43,377 bases of DNA from Deltaproteobacteria bacterium (GTDB lineage: Bacteria > Myxococcota_A > UBA9160 > SMWR01): NCBI GenBank assembly GCA_002729515.1, contig PBYF01000067.1, positions 1-43,377 on the forward strand, read 5' to 3'. This document shows positions 18,371 through 28,940 of the stretch, piece by piece. The translations under genes and the position numbers were made by a program. Each line of letters opens with the position of its first letter. Position 1 is the stretch's first letter. The notes below the pieces were generated by a model that saw nothing but the letters and a program-made list of their open reading frames with translations, ran no database searches and had not been told where the DNA came from.

Positions 18371-19858
18371 TCAGAGCATGCGGCCGACGCCGAGGTCTTC
18401 CTTCGGAAGGATCTGGGACCAGGTGTGACCGCCATCTGCGCTGCGCAGGATCATGCCCTGCTGGCCAACGATATAGCCGACGCCGCTCCCCCGATCGAAA
18501 CCGACGTCGCGCATGAAAGTAAAAACGGTTGGAAACTCGTCGGCCTCCGGCGCAACCCAGGTCACGCCACCGTCCTCCGATATGCGAATGAGTCCCTTCT
18601 CACCGATGGTCACGTCCCGGTCGCTGCTGGCGACGGAGAAGAGGGCCTGCTTCCGGTCGATCGTTACGTAGCGCCAGGTGCGACCGCCATCGACACTGCG
18701 CAGGACCACGCCACCCAGTCCGGAGATGAGGCCATTGTTCTCGTCGCTGAAGTCGAGGGTGAAGAGATACGGGTTCTGGATCACCGAGACCTTGACGAGA
18801 GCCTCGGCAGCCACGCGGCCCTCGAAGTAGCGGTCGAGAAACGTCGGATCGTGCTCGAGGAAGTCTTCGTAGTCCCACGGCGGCTTGTTGGGCATCCGCA
18901 TGCGGTCCTGGAGAATGCCCGCCTCCTCGAGGACCGCCTTCGTCTCGTCGATGCGGGCGGAGATGATGTCGAAGAGCGGATAGGGATCGTTCGGGTCGCC
19001 AAACTCCGCGAGTTCCTCCGGACTCACGAAGACGTCGATCAGCACGTTCAGGTGCGTCTCGTATTCGATCTTCGAGGCGAATTCCACCAAGCCCTGCTTC
19101 GATTCTCCGTCGATACCGATGACATTGTGTCCGAGTGGAATCGGATCCATGAATACATCCCCGACCACCTCGCCGCGTCGCCACGTCTTGCCCCGGTCGT
19201 CGCTGCGGTAGATGTAGCCGAATTCGCCGATGATCCAGCAGCTCTGGCTGGGCGGATCGAGACACGACACGAAGTTCAACCCGACGTCCTCGTAGACCTT
19301 CTCGCCCTCGCGGACCTTTTCCTGGTCACTGGGCGACAGCCATACGAACATCGGATGATCGAGTGTCACGAGCACCGAATTGTCCTGCCAGGTCTCGCCA
19401 GCATCCTCCGTGAAGATCCGCGTCCCCCACTCGCCGACAGCCCATGCAGTATTGGCATCCACCGCATGCACACCGAATAGGTGAACGCCCTCGTCGGTCT
19501 TGAGATTGGGCTGGGGGTGCCACGTCTTTCCCCCGTCATCGGTGCGGAGGATGGTCCCGAGCTGGCCCACCGCCCAGCCGTGCTCGGCATCGGCCATCGA
19601 AACCGAATAGAGCAACATCTTCGTGCCGGTGTCGCCCTTGTGCCAATCGGCCCCACCGTTGTCGGTCCAGTAGGCGGCCCCGTGATAGCCCACGGCCACG
19701 GCGTGATTCTCGTCTACCGGAGACACAGAGAAGAGATCGTCGTAGATGTCGATCTCGCCTTCGGCCACCCTCGGGCTGAAATCGAGTTGGTGACAGCCGA
19801 TCGAGGCGAAGGCAGCCGCCAGGACCAGGGAGAGCAAACGGTGAGAGTCGAAGGGCAT
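18371..19858 (-). CDS. YCF48-family BNR/propeller lipoprotein with a large insertion
   Basis: 495 residues from ATG 19858 (AGGA before the start). A signal peptide ends in the lipobox FASIGC with Cys22. At least six BNR/Asp-box-like repeats are visible (WTDNGGADW, RTDDGGKTW, TEDAGETW, RSDDRGKTW, RSVDGGRTW, SEDGGVTW, RSADGGHTW), as in YCF48/photosystem II stability-type beta-propellers. Between repeats, about residues 232-363 form a non-propeller stretch (contains EELAEFGDPNDPYPLFD and helical LEEAGILQDRM), which is unusual. Such lipoproteins often lie near RND transporters or lipid-transfer genes in deltaproteobacteria; none is next to it here. Function unknown. Confidence 0.85.
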   Translation of the reverse strand: MPFDSHRLLSLVLAAAFASIGCHQLDFSPRVAEGEIDIYDDLFSVSPVDENHAVAVGYHGAAYWTDNGGADWHKGDTGTKMLLYSVSMADAEHGWAVGQLGTILRTDDGGKTWHPQPNLKTDEGVHLFGVHAVDANTAWAVGEWGTRIFTEDAGETWQDNSVLVTLDHPMFVWLSPSDQEKVREGEKVYEDVGLNFVSCLDPPSQSCWIIGEFGYIYRSDDRGKTWRRGEVVGDVFMDPIPLGHNVIGIDGESKQGLVEFASKIEYETHLNVLIDVFVSPEELAEFGDPNDPYPLFDIISARIDETKAVLEEAGILQDRMRMPNKPPWDYEDFLEHDPTFLDRYFEGRVAAEALVKVSVIQNPYLFTLDFSDENNGLISGLGGVVLRSVDGGRTWRYVTIDRKQALFSVASSDRDVTIGEKGLIRISEDGGVTWVAPEADEFPTVFTFMRDVGFDRGSGVGYIVGQQGMILRSADGGHTWSQILPKEDLGVGRML

Positions 19859-19910
19859 GAGGATCCTTTCTCGTGCGGGTGCCCAGACTACTTCGCAGGG
19901 TGCCAGAAAT

Positions 19911-21122
19911 TCAACGGTGTCCTGAGAGGCGGAGGCCCTGCAGACGGATGAAGCCGGTCGCGTCCCCCGGGTCGTAACTGTCAGCGGCCCCAGCGTCATC
20001 GAACGTCGCGAGCGCCTCGTCGTAGAGCGAGACGGGCGATCGGCGACCGGTTACCGCAACGCCGCCCTTGTACAGCCGAACGCGAACCTCACCCGTGACG
20101 TTCTCCTGTGAGGCGTCCACCACCGCGCGGAACCACTCCATCTCCGGAGAGAACCAGAAGCCGTTGTAGATGAGTTCGGCGAAGCGGGGAGACAGCCGGT
20201 CGCGCTCGTGCATCACGTCGCGGTCCATGGTGATGGACTCCATGGCACGGTGGGCGATATGCAGCACCGTGCCACCCGGGGTCTCGTAGACACCGCGCGA
20301 TTTGAGTCCGACGAAACGGTTCTCGACCATGTCGATCCGCCCGACACCGTGTTCGCCGGCCACACCATTGAGGCGCGAGAGCAACAGGACCGGATCCAGC
20401 GCCTCGCCGTCGATAGACACAGGTGTTCCCTTCTCGAAACCGATCACCAGTTCCGAAGGCACATCGGGCGCTGCCTCCGGCGAGCGCGTCATCACGAACA
20501 TCTCCTCGTCCGGCGCACGCCACGGGTCTTCGAGCACACCTCCCTCGTACGAGACATGCATCAGGTTCCGATCCGTCGAGTAAGGTTTCTTCAACGTGGC
20601 ACTGACGGGAATGCCGTACTTCTCGGCATAGGCGATGCAGTCGGGCCGAGAGCGGATGTCCCAGTCCGCATCGCGCCAAGGCGCGATGATCTCGAGGTCC
20701 GGTGCGAGCGCTCGGAAGGTCAACTCGAAGCGCACCTGGTCGTTGCCCTTGCCCGTGGCCCCGTGGGCCACCGCGTCACATCCCATCTCCAGCGCCACCT
20801 GGGCCTGCTCCTTGGCAATCAGCGGGCGCGCCAACGCGGTCCCGAGCAGGTAGAAACCCTCGTAGACGGCGGCCCCGCGGATCGCCGGATAGACGTAGTC
20901 GCGCACGAACTCCTCGCGGAGGTCGCGCACCACGCAGTCGAGAGCGCCCGTGGCCCGCGCCTTCTCGGGCAGGCCCGAGAGTTCCTCCTCTTGGCCGACA
21001 TCAGCGGTAAACGCCACGACCTCGCAGCCGTGATTCTCGATCAGCCAGTGCAGGATGACGGAGGTGTCGAGCCCACCGCTGTAGGCCAGACATACGCGCT
21101 TCACCGGACGCCGGGGGGGCAT
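19911..21122 (-). CDS. argG: Argininosuccinate synthase
   Basis: 403 residues from ATG 21122, with GGAGG seven bases upstream. It joins citrulline and aspartate using ATP in arginine synthesis. The P-loop [32 protein letters not shown] and the C-terminal motif with [16 protein letters not shown] are diagnostic of the N-type ATP pyrophosphatase family. The protein has the full family length. It is separated from argF and argB by the chaperone/PAS cassette. Confidence 0.96.
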   Translation of the reverse strand: MPPRRPVKRVCLAYSGGLDTSVILHWLIENHGCEVVAFTADVGQEEELSGLPEKARATGALDCVVRDLREEFVRDYVYPAIRGAAVYEGFYLLGTALARPLIAKEQAQVALEMGCDAVAHGATGKGNDQVRFELTFRALAPDLEIIAPWRDADWDIRSRPDCIAYAEKYGIPVSATLKKPYSTDRNLMHVSYEGGVLEDPWRAPDEEMFVMTRSPEAAPDVPSELVIGFEKGTPVSIDGEALDPVLLLSRLNGVAGEHGVGRIDMVENRFVGLKSRGVYETPGGTVLHIAHRAMESITMDRDVMHERDRLSPRFAELIYNGFWFSPEMEWFRAVVDASQENVTGEVRVRLYKGGVAVTGRRSPVSLYDEALATFDDAGAADSYDPGDATGFIRLQGLRLSGHR

Positions 21123-21145
21123 CGAGAGTCCTCCGGCGCGCGAGT

Positions 21146-22090
21146 CTACTGATTCTGCGCGTGCAGTCGAATGGCGGTAGTGCGCCCGGACTTCGGATGG
21201 GAAGAGACGCGAACATCCCCGCCGAGAACGGCGACCCGGTCGATCACCCACTGCGGCGGCTCATCGGCCGCTCCGCTCGGGGGCGGCTCCTTCAGCGCCA
21301 GCACCACCCAGACAGCAGCGTCTCGCTCGACGGTTCGCGCCGCGAGCACGAGCGACGTGCCGGACTCGAGGGCAGCCAGACGCGCGCGCAACAGGCCCTC
21401 GAGCGCCTCGCGAAACCCCACCGCGTCACCGTATACGACCGGAAGCTGTGCGGGCATGCGGACGTCGAGACCCACCCCGGCCGCGGCGAACTCCTCGGTG
21501 AGCCCGGCGGCCAGGCCGGATGCGACGCGCGACGGATCGAACCCTTGCTCCCGGGGCGCAGCCGGACGGCGCCCGGCGAGCACGTCGCCGAGTTCACCCG
21601 TGCAGCGGCGCAACTCCCCAACCGCCTTGCCGGCCTCGCTCAGCAGATCCCTGAGCTTCGCGTCCGGCGAATCCGCTATTCGATCGACGATCTCCTCGAA
21701 CGCGGTATCAATGGCCTCGACCGAGGATTGCGCCTCGCGCTGGAGGCGGTGTGCCCGTTCGTCGTCCGGCGCACTCTCATTGAACAGGATCACCACACCG
21801 ACCCGCGCGTCTTCCGCCACGATGGGCGACGCGAGCCCGGCGTAGCCGACTCCAGCGTGGCGCACGCGAAAGCGCTGGCTGGCGCCGCATGCGCACACTT
21901 GTGCCACCGCATGGAGCACCATCTCGCGGACACCACCCTCGAAGAGGCTCGCGAGAGGCTGGCCGATCACCGTCTCGGCAGAGACCGCGAACCGCGCCTC
22001 GAAGGCGGGGTTCACGTAGGCGGCGCACCCGTCCGGATCGCCAACCACGAGCGGAGCATCGAGGAACGACAGCAGCGAGGGAGAACTCAC
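21146..22090 (-). CDS. PAS-domain protein with a degenerate histidine-kinase core (pseudokinase)
   Basis: 314 residues from GTG 22090 (GAGGAG ten bases upstream, within the end of dnaK); the longer frame begins at a TTG inside dnaK. The N-terminal PAS domain (about 5-115) has [25 protein letters not shown] and FNESAPDD. A helical linker follows, then a domain resembling HATPase in outline ([15 protein letters not shown], last strand [10 protein letters not shown]). The H-box histidine is absent, the N-box Asn is missing (LLRARLAAL) and no G1/G2 glycine boxes are seen. It is therefore probably a sensor that does not phosphorylate. It overlaps nothing coding but starts five bases past the dnaK stop. 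Confidence 0.75.
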   Translation of the reverse strand: MSSPSLLSFLDAPLVVGDPDGCAAYVNPAFEARFAVSAETVIGQPLASLFEGGVREMVLHAVAQVCACGASQRFRVRHAGVGYAGLASPIVAEDARVGVVILFNESAPDDERAHRLQREAQSSVEAIDTAFEEIVDRIADSPDAKLRDLLSEAGKAVGELRRCTGELGDVLAGRRPAAPREQGFDPSRVASGLAAGLTEEFAAAGVGLDVRMPAQLPVVYGDAVGFREALEGLLRARLAALESGTSLVLAARTVERDAAVWVVLALKEPPPSGAADEPPQWVIDRVAVLGGDVRVSSHPKSGRTTAIRLHAQNQ

Positions 22091-22094
22091 GCGC

Positions 22095-23666
22095 TCACTT
22101 CTCCTCGGGGAGTTCAAACGCCGCGTGCTCCCGGCTCAGCATGTCGATCTCTTCATCGCAGAGCGTTCCGCGTGCGCTCACCGTGATCGACTGCTCGCTC
22201 TGTGTCGCCAGATCACGGGCCGAAACGCTTACGATGCCGTTGGCATCAATGTCGAATGCCACCTCGATCTCCGGCTCGCCCTTTCGCGCCGGTGGGATGT
22301 TGTTGAGGATGAACTCGCCCAGCAGATCGTTGTCTGCGGCGAGCGTGCTCTCGCCCTGCATCACCCGGATCTTCACCGCCGACTGCTCGTCACGGGTCGT
22401 GGTGAATACATGCGATTTCATCACTGGGACGGTCGAATTCCGCGCAATCAGCGCTGCGAAATGCCCGTCGAAGGTCGCGATCCCCAGGGATAGCGGAGTC
22501 ACATCCAGGAGCAGCACGTCGGTTTCATCGGCCGTGAGTACACTTCCCTGGATGCAGGCACCGACCGCGACGACCTCGTCTGGGCTGACGCCCCGGTGAG
22601 ACCGCTTTCGGAAGTAGTCGGACACCACCTTCTGCACCAGGGGCATGCGGGTCTGCCCCCCCACGAGAACCACGTGGTCCACGTCCTCGATGCCCAGTTG
22701 GGCATCGTTCAGGCACTGCTTCACGCAATACAGGGTCTCATCGATGACATCGCGCACCAGACCCTCGAGCGTGTCGCGATCGACACTGAGGTTGAGGTGT
22801 CGGGGGCCACTGGCGTCGTTCGCGATGAACGGCAGATTCACCTCGGTGGTCTGCATGGCGGAAAGATCGCACTTGGCCTTCTCAGCGGCGTCCTTGAGGC
22901 GCTGGAGCGCCATGGCGTCATGCCGCAGTTCGAGACCCTCCTGGGCCTCGAACTCCTTCAGCAGGTGATCGACGAGCCGGAGATCGAAGTCTTCGCCGCC
23001 GAGGAAGGTGTTTCCGTTGGTCGCCAGCACCTCGACCACCCCATCGCCGAGTTCCACGATCGAGATGTCGAAGGTGCCCCCACCCAGGTCGTAGACGACG
23101 ATCTTCTCCTCCACTTCGCGACCAATGCCGTACGCCAGCGCGGCCGCAGTGGGTTCATTGAGAATGCGCAATACGTTGAGGCCGGCGATTTTCCCCGCGT
23201 CCTTGGTGCACTGCCGCTGCGTGTCGTTGAAGTGTGCGGGAACGGTGATGACGGCATCCTCGACGATTTCCCCGAGATACTCCTCGGCGACGTGCTTCAT
23301 GTCCCGCAGAAGGATCGCCGCGATCTCCGGGCAGGTGAATGTCTTTCCCGCGATCTCGACCCTGGCGTCGTCGTTCTCCCCGCAAACGATCGAATACGGG
23401 CACAGGTCCACCGCACGGCTGACCTCTTCGGAATCGAAGCGGCGCCCAATGAGGCGCTTTGAAGCAAAGACCGTATTCGTGGCGTTGGTGATGGCCTGGC
23501 GCTTCGCCAGGTGACCCACGAGACGCTTGCCGTCCTGGGAGATCGCAAACATCGAAGGCGTGGTCTTGTAACCACCCGGATTCGGGATCACGATGGGCTT
23601 GCTTCCATCGATGACGGCCACGCACGAGTTCGTAGTGCCGAGGTCGATGCCAATCACTCGGCTCAT
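22095..23666 (-). CDS. dnaK: Short DnaK (Hsp70) without the C-terminal lid
   Basis: 523 residues from ATG 23666 with GGAGG six bases upstream. The Hsp70 ATPase domain is complete: [42 protein letters not shown]. The interdomain linker reads VLLLDVTPL (residues 384-392) and the beta substrate-binding domain runs to about 498 ([20 protein letters not shown]). The chain ends after about 25 more residues, where E. coli DnaK (about 638) continues with the alpha-helical lid and disordered tail. It probably binds substrate with faster exchange, as known for lidless DnaK constructs. Its four-base overlap with the J-domain gene (ATGA) and the absence of grpE point to a dedicated pair with that J protein, distinct from the housekeeping DnaK. 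Confidence 0.92.
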   Translation of the reverse strand: MSRVIGIDLGTTNSCVAVIDGSKPIVIPNPGGYKTTPSMFAISQDGKRLVGHLAKRQAITNATNTVFASKRLIGRRFDSEEVSRAVDLCPYSIVCGENDDARVEIAGKTFTCPEIAAILLRDMKHVAEEYLGEIVEDAVITVPAHFNDTQRQCTKDAGKIAGLNVLRILNEPTAAALAYGIGREVEEKIVVYDLGGGTFDISIVELGDGVVEVLATNGNTFLGGEDFDLRLVDHLLKEFEAQEGLELRHDAMALQRLKDAAEKAKCDLSAMQTTEVNLPFIANDASGPRHLNLSVDRDTLEGLVRDVIDETLYCVKQCLNDAQLGIEDVDHVVLVGGQTRMPLVQKVVSDYFRKRSHRGVSPDEVVAVGACIQGSVLTADETDVLLLDVTPLSLGIATFDGHFAALIARNSTVPVMKSHVFTTTRDEQSAVKIRVMQGESTLAADNDLLGEFILNNIPPARKGEPEIEVAFDIDANGIVSVSARDLATQSEQSITVSARGTLCDEEIDMLSREHAAFELPEEK

Positions 23667-24913
23667 TGCTTGCCTCCAGGAGTGCGCCCCGGCCGCTGCC
23701 GGAGCTTTCTGAGCTCGTCATGGGCACGCGAATCGTCCGGGTCGAGACGACGTGCTTCGCCGAACGCCTCGATCGCCTTCTTGCGCAAACCGCATCGCCG
23801 CAGCACACGCCCACGGGTGAGGTGGTACGAAGCGGAGTCGGGCGCCAGCTCGCAGGCCCGGTCCGCGTACTCCAGGGCGCGCTCGAAGTCTTCGAGTTCG
23901 AACGCGAGTTGGGCGGCGCAGTTGTGGGACGCGTGATCGGCGGGCCGGCAGTGCAACACCTCGTCGTACAGACCCAGCGCTTCGACACGCGAGCGCGCGT
24001 CCCAATCCCCATCGGCTTTGGACAGCAGGTCCTCCGCCCGCACCCGGTTCACCTCGATCTGGATCTCTCCGAACCGCCGCTTGTAACCCTCGTCCCACGG
24101 GTCGAAGGCGATCGCCAGCCGGATATTGTGGGCCGCTTCCTTCCAGTTCCCTTGGTGACTGGACACGCGCGAGGCTTCGGCCAGTTGCCGAGCCCGGAAC
24201 TTGCGTTCGGCGACCACCTCTAGGGGGAGCCTGAACTGTTTGCGCAACCGTTCGAGCCAGCGGCGCTTCTCGAGCCCCTGCGAGTTCGCTGCACCGCCCG
24301 TCTCATGCGGTGGCGGCCGTTCGGCGCCAAGAGAGCGCTCGAGTTCGGCCCGGAGAGTCGGATCCCGCAGGAGTTCGTAACCGAGGACGACCTTCTTGAA
24401 GATCCGGTCGAGGCGCCGAGCAAAATGACCGATCTCGCGCCCGAAGTAGCGATCGGGGTGAAAGTCCTTCGAGAGCTTGAAATAGGCCCGCTTGACCTCT
24501 TGCACGTCCGCATCGAGCGGCACGCCGAGCAATACGTGATAGGGCTGCTCCAGCCGCTTCTCGAACGCGAGGATGCGTTCCTGGAACTCGACGGGCAGCT
24601 GAAGCGATGCGTCGATGCCCTCCGCTACCCCCGGCGAGGACGGTTTGGCCGCGGCGGACTCCCCGAGGTTGCCCCCGGGGGCGGTTGTGCCCAGTCGCAC
24701 CGCGCCGTCCTGGAGCCAGCGCTCGAGGCACTCGTCCACACGCGCGGGCGCGACTCCCGAGACCGAGCGCAGCTCCGCCCACGATGTGAAGCCATCGATG
24801 CGAGAGAGTAGGAAGCCCTCCTCGGTGCCGAGCACCGAGGCCTTCTCCTCCCAACCCGGCACGAGCTGCGGCACCCGGTCTTCCTCGCTTCGGTCTCCGG
24901 CGGCGTCTGCCAC
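23663..24913 (-). CDS. J-domain protein with C-terminal TPR repeats
   Basis: 416 residues. An N-terminal winged-helix-like segment (about 20-75, [20 protein letters not shown]) precedes a linker. A J domain (about 123-193) carries the HPD motif at 152-154 ([13 protein letters not shown]), the residues that stimulate Hsp70 ATPase. TPR repeats follow at about 260-395 ([56 protein letters not shown]). There is no zinc finger or G/F region, so it is a type III J protein. It is the natural partner of the short DnaK, whose start codon overlaps its stop. The start is GTG 24913, right after a run of ten G (minus strand). Confidence 0.85.
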   Translation of the reverse strand: MADAAGDRSEEDRVPQLVPGWEEKASVLGTEEGFLLSRIDGFTSWAELRSVSGVAPARVDECLERWLQDGAVRLGTTAPGGNLGESAAAKPSSPGVAEGIDASLQLPVEFQERILAFEKRLEQPYHVLLGVPLDADVQEVKRAYFKLSKDFHPDRYFGREIGHFARRLDRIFKKVVLGYELLRDPTLRAELERSLGAERPPPHETGGAANSQGLEKRRWLERLRKQFRLPLEVVAERKFRARQLAEASRVSSHQGNWKEAAHNIRLAIAFDPWDEGYKRRFGEIQIEVNRVRAEDLLSKADGDWDARSRVEALGLYDEVLHCRPADHASHNCAAQLAFELEDFERALEYADRACELAPDSASYHLTRGRVLRRCGLRKKAIEAFGEARRLDPDDSRAHDELRKLRQRPGRTPGGKQ

Positions 24914-24914
24914 G

Positions 24915-24924
24915 CCCCCCCCCC
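24915..24924 (-). promoter_or_regulatory. Poly-G(10) tract one base before the start codon of the J-domain gene
   Basis: On the minus strand the run GGGGGGGGGG is followed by C and the GTG start. It acts as an imperfect ribosome-binding region; G-run length changes could alter initiation or assembly quality. Confidence 0.5.
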
Positions 24925-25027
24925 GCCGCGGGCGCGAGAGACGCCCGCACGCCTAGGCCTGATCGGCAGACGGGACCGGAAAATGAGACGCAGCCGCGTG
25001 ATTCTGGGCTTTCTGCGCGGTGGGCCT

Positions 25028-25044
25028 GCCCCCCCACGGGGGGC
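25028..25044. repeat. C-run/G-run palindrome, 7-bp arms, 3-base loop
   Basis: GCCCCCC, loop CAC, GGGGGGC. It begins two bases beyond the argF stop (minus strand). No T-tract follows, so it is not a textbook intrinsic terminator. Like the palindromes at 32405 and 37580, it sits just 3' of a minus-strand gene. Confidence 0.75.
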
Positions 25045-25045
25045 G

Positions 25046-25969
25046 TCAGGACGGGGGCGCGAGCAGGCGCTCGAGGATGGCCTTCTGGGCGTGGAGCCGG
25101 TTCTCGGCCTGATCGAAGACGATGCTCCGCTCGCCATCCAGGACGTCGTCGGTGATTTCCTCACCGCGGTGGGCGGGCAGGCAGTGCAGCACAAAAGCAT
25201 CGGGAGCGGACCGCAGGAGAGCGGCGTTGACCTGGTAGGGGGCGAAGATTTCCCGGCGCCGCTCGCGCTCGTCCTCCTGCCCCATGCTCGTCCAGACGTC
25301 CGTGTAGACGAAATCGGCGCCGTCCACCGCCCGCTCCGACTCCTCGAACCAGCTGAGCCGGGCTCCGCTGGCGCGCGCCAAGTCATCGGCCTGCTGCCGC
25401 ACCCGCGCCGAGGGCCGGTGACTTGGCGGCGTCGCGAGCCGCAACTCGAGGCCCAGCACGGCCGACCCGAGCAGCAGCGAGTTGGCCACGTTGTTGCCGT
25501 CGCCCACGTAGGCGATGACCGCGTCCTTGAGCGGCCGGCGTTCGGCAATCGTCTGAAAATCCGCCATCACCTGACAGGGGTGGAGCAGATCGGTGAGCCC
25601 GTTGATCACCGGAATCGTTGCCGCCGACGCGAACTCCTCCACCAGATCGTGGCTGAAGGTACGCGCGACGAGTCCGTCGAGCCAACGCGACAGGTTGCGC
25701 GCGACGTCGCCGGGCGACTCCCGCGTGCCGATCCCCACCTGCTCCGGCCGCAGCAGGATCGCGTGCCCGCCGAGCTGAGTCATGCCCGCCTCGAAGGTGA
25801 CGTGGGTGCGCAGAGAGGGTTTCTCGAAGAACATCGCGAGCACACGCCCCTGAAGGGTCTGCGGGCGCTGTCCGGTACGGTCGAGTTCCTTGAGCCGCCG
25901 CGCCCTATCGAGCAGTCCCCACAGCTCGTCGGCGGGCCATTCGGCGAGGCTGACGAAATTCTTCGGCAT
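25046..25969 (-). CDS. argF: Ornithine carbamoyltransferase
   Basis: 307 residues. It transfers carbamoyl from carbamoyl phosphate to ornithine to form citrulline. The carbamoyl-phosphate motif reads FEKPSLRTHVTFE where most family members have S-T-R-T-R; the key Arg and Thr are retained, but position 2 is Leu and position 5 is His. HPCQVMADFQTI, DGNNVANSLL (ornithine side) and LHCLPAHRGEEI (HCLP) are the other family signatures. It follows argB by six bases. argD, which usually lies between them in many deltaproteobacteria, is missing here. Confidence 0.94.
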   Translation of the reverse strand: MPKNFVSLAEWPADELWGLLDRARRLKELDRTGQRPQTLQGRVLAMFFEKPSLRTHVTFEAGMTQLGGHAILLRPEQVGIGTRESPGDVARNLSRWLDGLVARTFSHDLVEEFASAATIPVINGLTDLLHPCQVMADFQTIAERRPLKDAVIAYVGDGNNVANSLLLGSAVLGLELRLATPPSHRPSARVRQQADDLARASGARLSWFEESERAVDGADFVYTDVWTSMGQEDERERRREIFAPYQVNAALLRSAPDAFVLHCLPAHRGEEITDDVLDGERSIVFDQAENRLHAQKAILERLLAPPS

Positions 25970-25975
25970 GGTTCC

Positions 25976-26836
25976 TCAGTTGGTGATCAGGGTTCCGACC
26001 CCAACATCCGTGAAGATCTCGAGCAGCACCGCGTGGAGCACCCGGCCGTCGATCACGTGGGTGCGGTGCACCCCGCGCTCGAGCGCATCGACGCAGCAGC
26101 GCACCTTCGGAATCATACCCTCGCGGATCGTCCCCTCGGCGATGTACTTGCGCGCCTCCTCGACGGTAACTCGTGGCAAGAGTTCGCCGCTGGCGTCCCG
26201 GACTCCCTCGACGTCGGTCAGCAGAATGAGCTTCTCGGCGGCAAGCGACGCAGCAATGGCGCCCGCCGCCTCGTCCGCGTTCACGTTGTGGGTCACCCCG
26301 GCGTCGTCGACCCCGATCGGGGCGATCACCGGGAGGTAACCGGCGTCGTTCACCGCCACGATCGGAGCGGGATCGACGGCCACCACCCGGCCCACCCGGC
26401 CGAGGTCCCGGTCATCCTCCAGGTGACGCGTCACCCGGATCATGTCGCCATCGCTGCCGGTCAGGCCCACCGACCGGCCACCGCTCCGCTGGACGAGGGC
26501 GACGATCTCGCGATTGACCTTGCCGCCGAGAACCATTTCCACCACTTCCATCGTCGCATCATCGGTAACGCGCAGCCCATCGACGAAAGTCGAGCTCTTG
26601 CCGAGCCGCTCGAGCGTCTCGCCAATCTGCGGACCGCCGCCGTGGACGATCACCGGACGCAGGCCGATGTACTTGAGCAGCACCACGTCCACTGCGAAGG
26701 AGACCCGCAGCGCTTCGTCTTGCATCGCACTGCCGCCGTACTTGATCACGATGGTCTTGTCGAAGAAGCGCCGAATGTACGGAAGCGCCTCGATCAAGAT
26801 CTCGGCCTTGTCGATCAGTTCCTTCATCAGCCCCAT
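25976..26836 (-). CDS. argB: Acetylglutamate kinase
   Basis: 286 residues. N-acetylglutamate phosphorylation, the second step of arginine synthesis and often the feedback-regulated one. [58 protein letters not shown] (in parts) and GGMIPKV-type [11 protein letters not shown] are the family motifs. An N-terminal helix ([17 protein letters not shown]) as in arginine-sensitive, hexameric NAGK is present, so arginine feedback is likely (family knowledge). ATG 26836 or the ATG at residue 4 may start it. It follows hslU by 104 bases. Confidence 0.95.
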   Translation of the reverse strand: MGLMKELIDKAEILIEALPYIRRFFDKTIVIKYGGSAMQDEALRVSFAVDVVLLKYIGLRPVIVHGGGPQIGETLERLGKSSTFVDGLRVTDDATMEVVEMVLGGKVNREIVALVQRSGGRSVGLTGSDGDMIRVTRHLEDDRDLGRVGRVVAVDPAPIVAVNDAGYLPVIAPIGVDDAGVTHNVNADEAAGAIAASLAAEKLILLTDVEGVRDASGELLPRVTVEEARKYIAEGTIREGMIPKVRCCVDALERGVHRTHVIDGRVLHAVLLEIFTDVGVGTLITN

Positions 26837-26940
26837 GCACCGCGTTCGCGCAGCGCCTCCGAAACAGCGTCGATTGATTCGAGCAGACTAAAATACCGGA
26901 GGACGTTGCGAACCGCCGCCGTGAACCCGGTCGGCCTCAT
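26837..26940. other. Gap between hslU and argB
   Basis: 104 bases with no gene. It may contain a separate arg promoter; GGAGG occurs about 20 bases before the argB ATG. I see no ARG-box-like dyad. Confidence 0.3.
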
Positions 26941-28286
<1,346 letters not shown>

Positions 28287-28290
<4 letters not shown>

Positions 28291-28919
28291 GGCAGTGTCA
28301 CCACCGAGACATTGTCGTTGGTGTAGATGCAGATCTCCGCCGCCACGCCCAGCGCCTCGGTGGCAATCTCCTCCGCCGAGAGCTGGGTGTGGCGCGCCAG
28401 GGCGCGGGCCGCCGCCACGGCGTAGGAGCCGCCGGAGCCCACGGCCGCGATTCCGTCGTCGGGCTCGATCACGTCACCGTTGCCCGAGACCACGAGTACA
28501 CTCTCGACGTCACCTACCACCAGCAGCGCCTCGAGGCGCCGCAGGGCGCGGTCCGTGCGCCACTCCTTGGCCAGTTCGACGGCGGCGCGGCGCAGGTTGC
28601 CCCGCTGCTCATCGAGCTTCGCCTCCCAACGCTCTCCCAGGGCCATGGCGTCAGCGGCGCCTCCGGCGAAGCCGATCAGCGCCTCGTGGTCCGCTGCCTT
28701 GCGGACCTTCTGCGCACGGCTCTTGACGACGGTGTCGCCGACCGTCACCTGCCCATCCGAGACCATGGCAATGCGCCCTTCGCGCACCACGGCGATCACC
28801 GTCGTTGCCCGCACCCGTTCCGCGCCCTCTGCTTCGCTCATGACCGACTCCGCCGCCGTCCCGCCCTCTGCTTCGCTCATGACCGACTCCGCAGCCGTCC
28901 CGCCCTCTGCTTCGCTCAT
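28287..28919 (-). CDS. hslV: ATP-dependent protease peptidase subunit HslV with repeated N-terminus
   Basis: 210 residues if translation begins at ATG 28919; 184 if it begins at ATG 28841. The N-terminal threonine protease core starts [22 protein letters not shown] and matches HslV; the catalytic Thr is the first T after RVRA. Upstream, a 13-residue block ([13 protein letters not shown]) occurs twice, followed by a third partial block, so three ATGs (28919, 28880, 28841), each preceded by GGAG plus six bases, could start translation. All forms end in the same mature Thr if the propeptide is removed. The 5' overlap with xerC and 3' overlap with hslU show tight coupling. Confidence 0.94.
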
Positions 28920-28940
28920 CACCCACTCCGCCGCCGTCCG
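28824..28940. repeat. 39-bp tandem repeat, three copies, spanning the xerC-hslV junction
   Basis: Copies begin at 28824, 28863 and 28902 (39-bp period). Copies 1 and 2 differ at one base (ccgccg/ccgcag); copy 3 also differs at the start codon flank (catcac for catgac) where it includes the xerC TGA. Each copy contains GGAG, six bases and ATG on the minus strand. The unit therefore carries a complete translation-start signal. Confidence 0.9.

Noticed and set aside
25028..25044. Intrinsic (rho-independent) terminator
   Set aside because: The hairpin lacks a following T-tract on either strand; kept only as a palindromic repeat.
28824..28940. Tandem repeat as a CRISPR array
   Set aside because: The units are head-to-tail without spacers and encode part of a protein.
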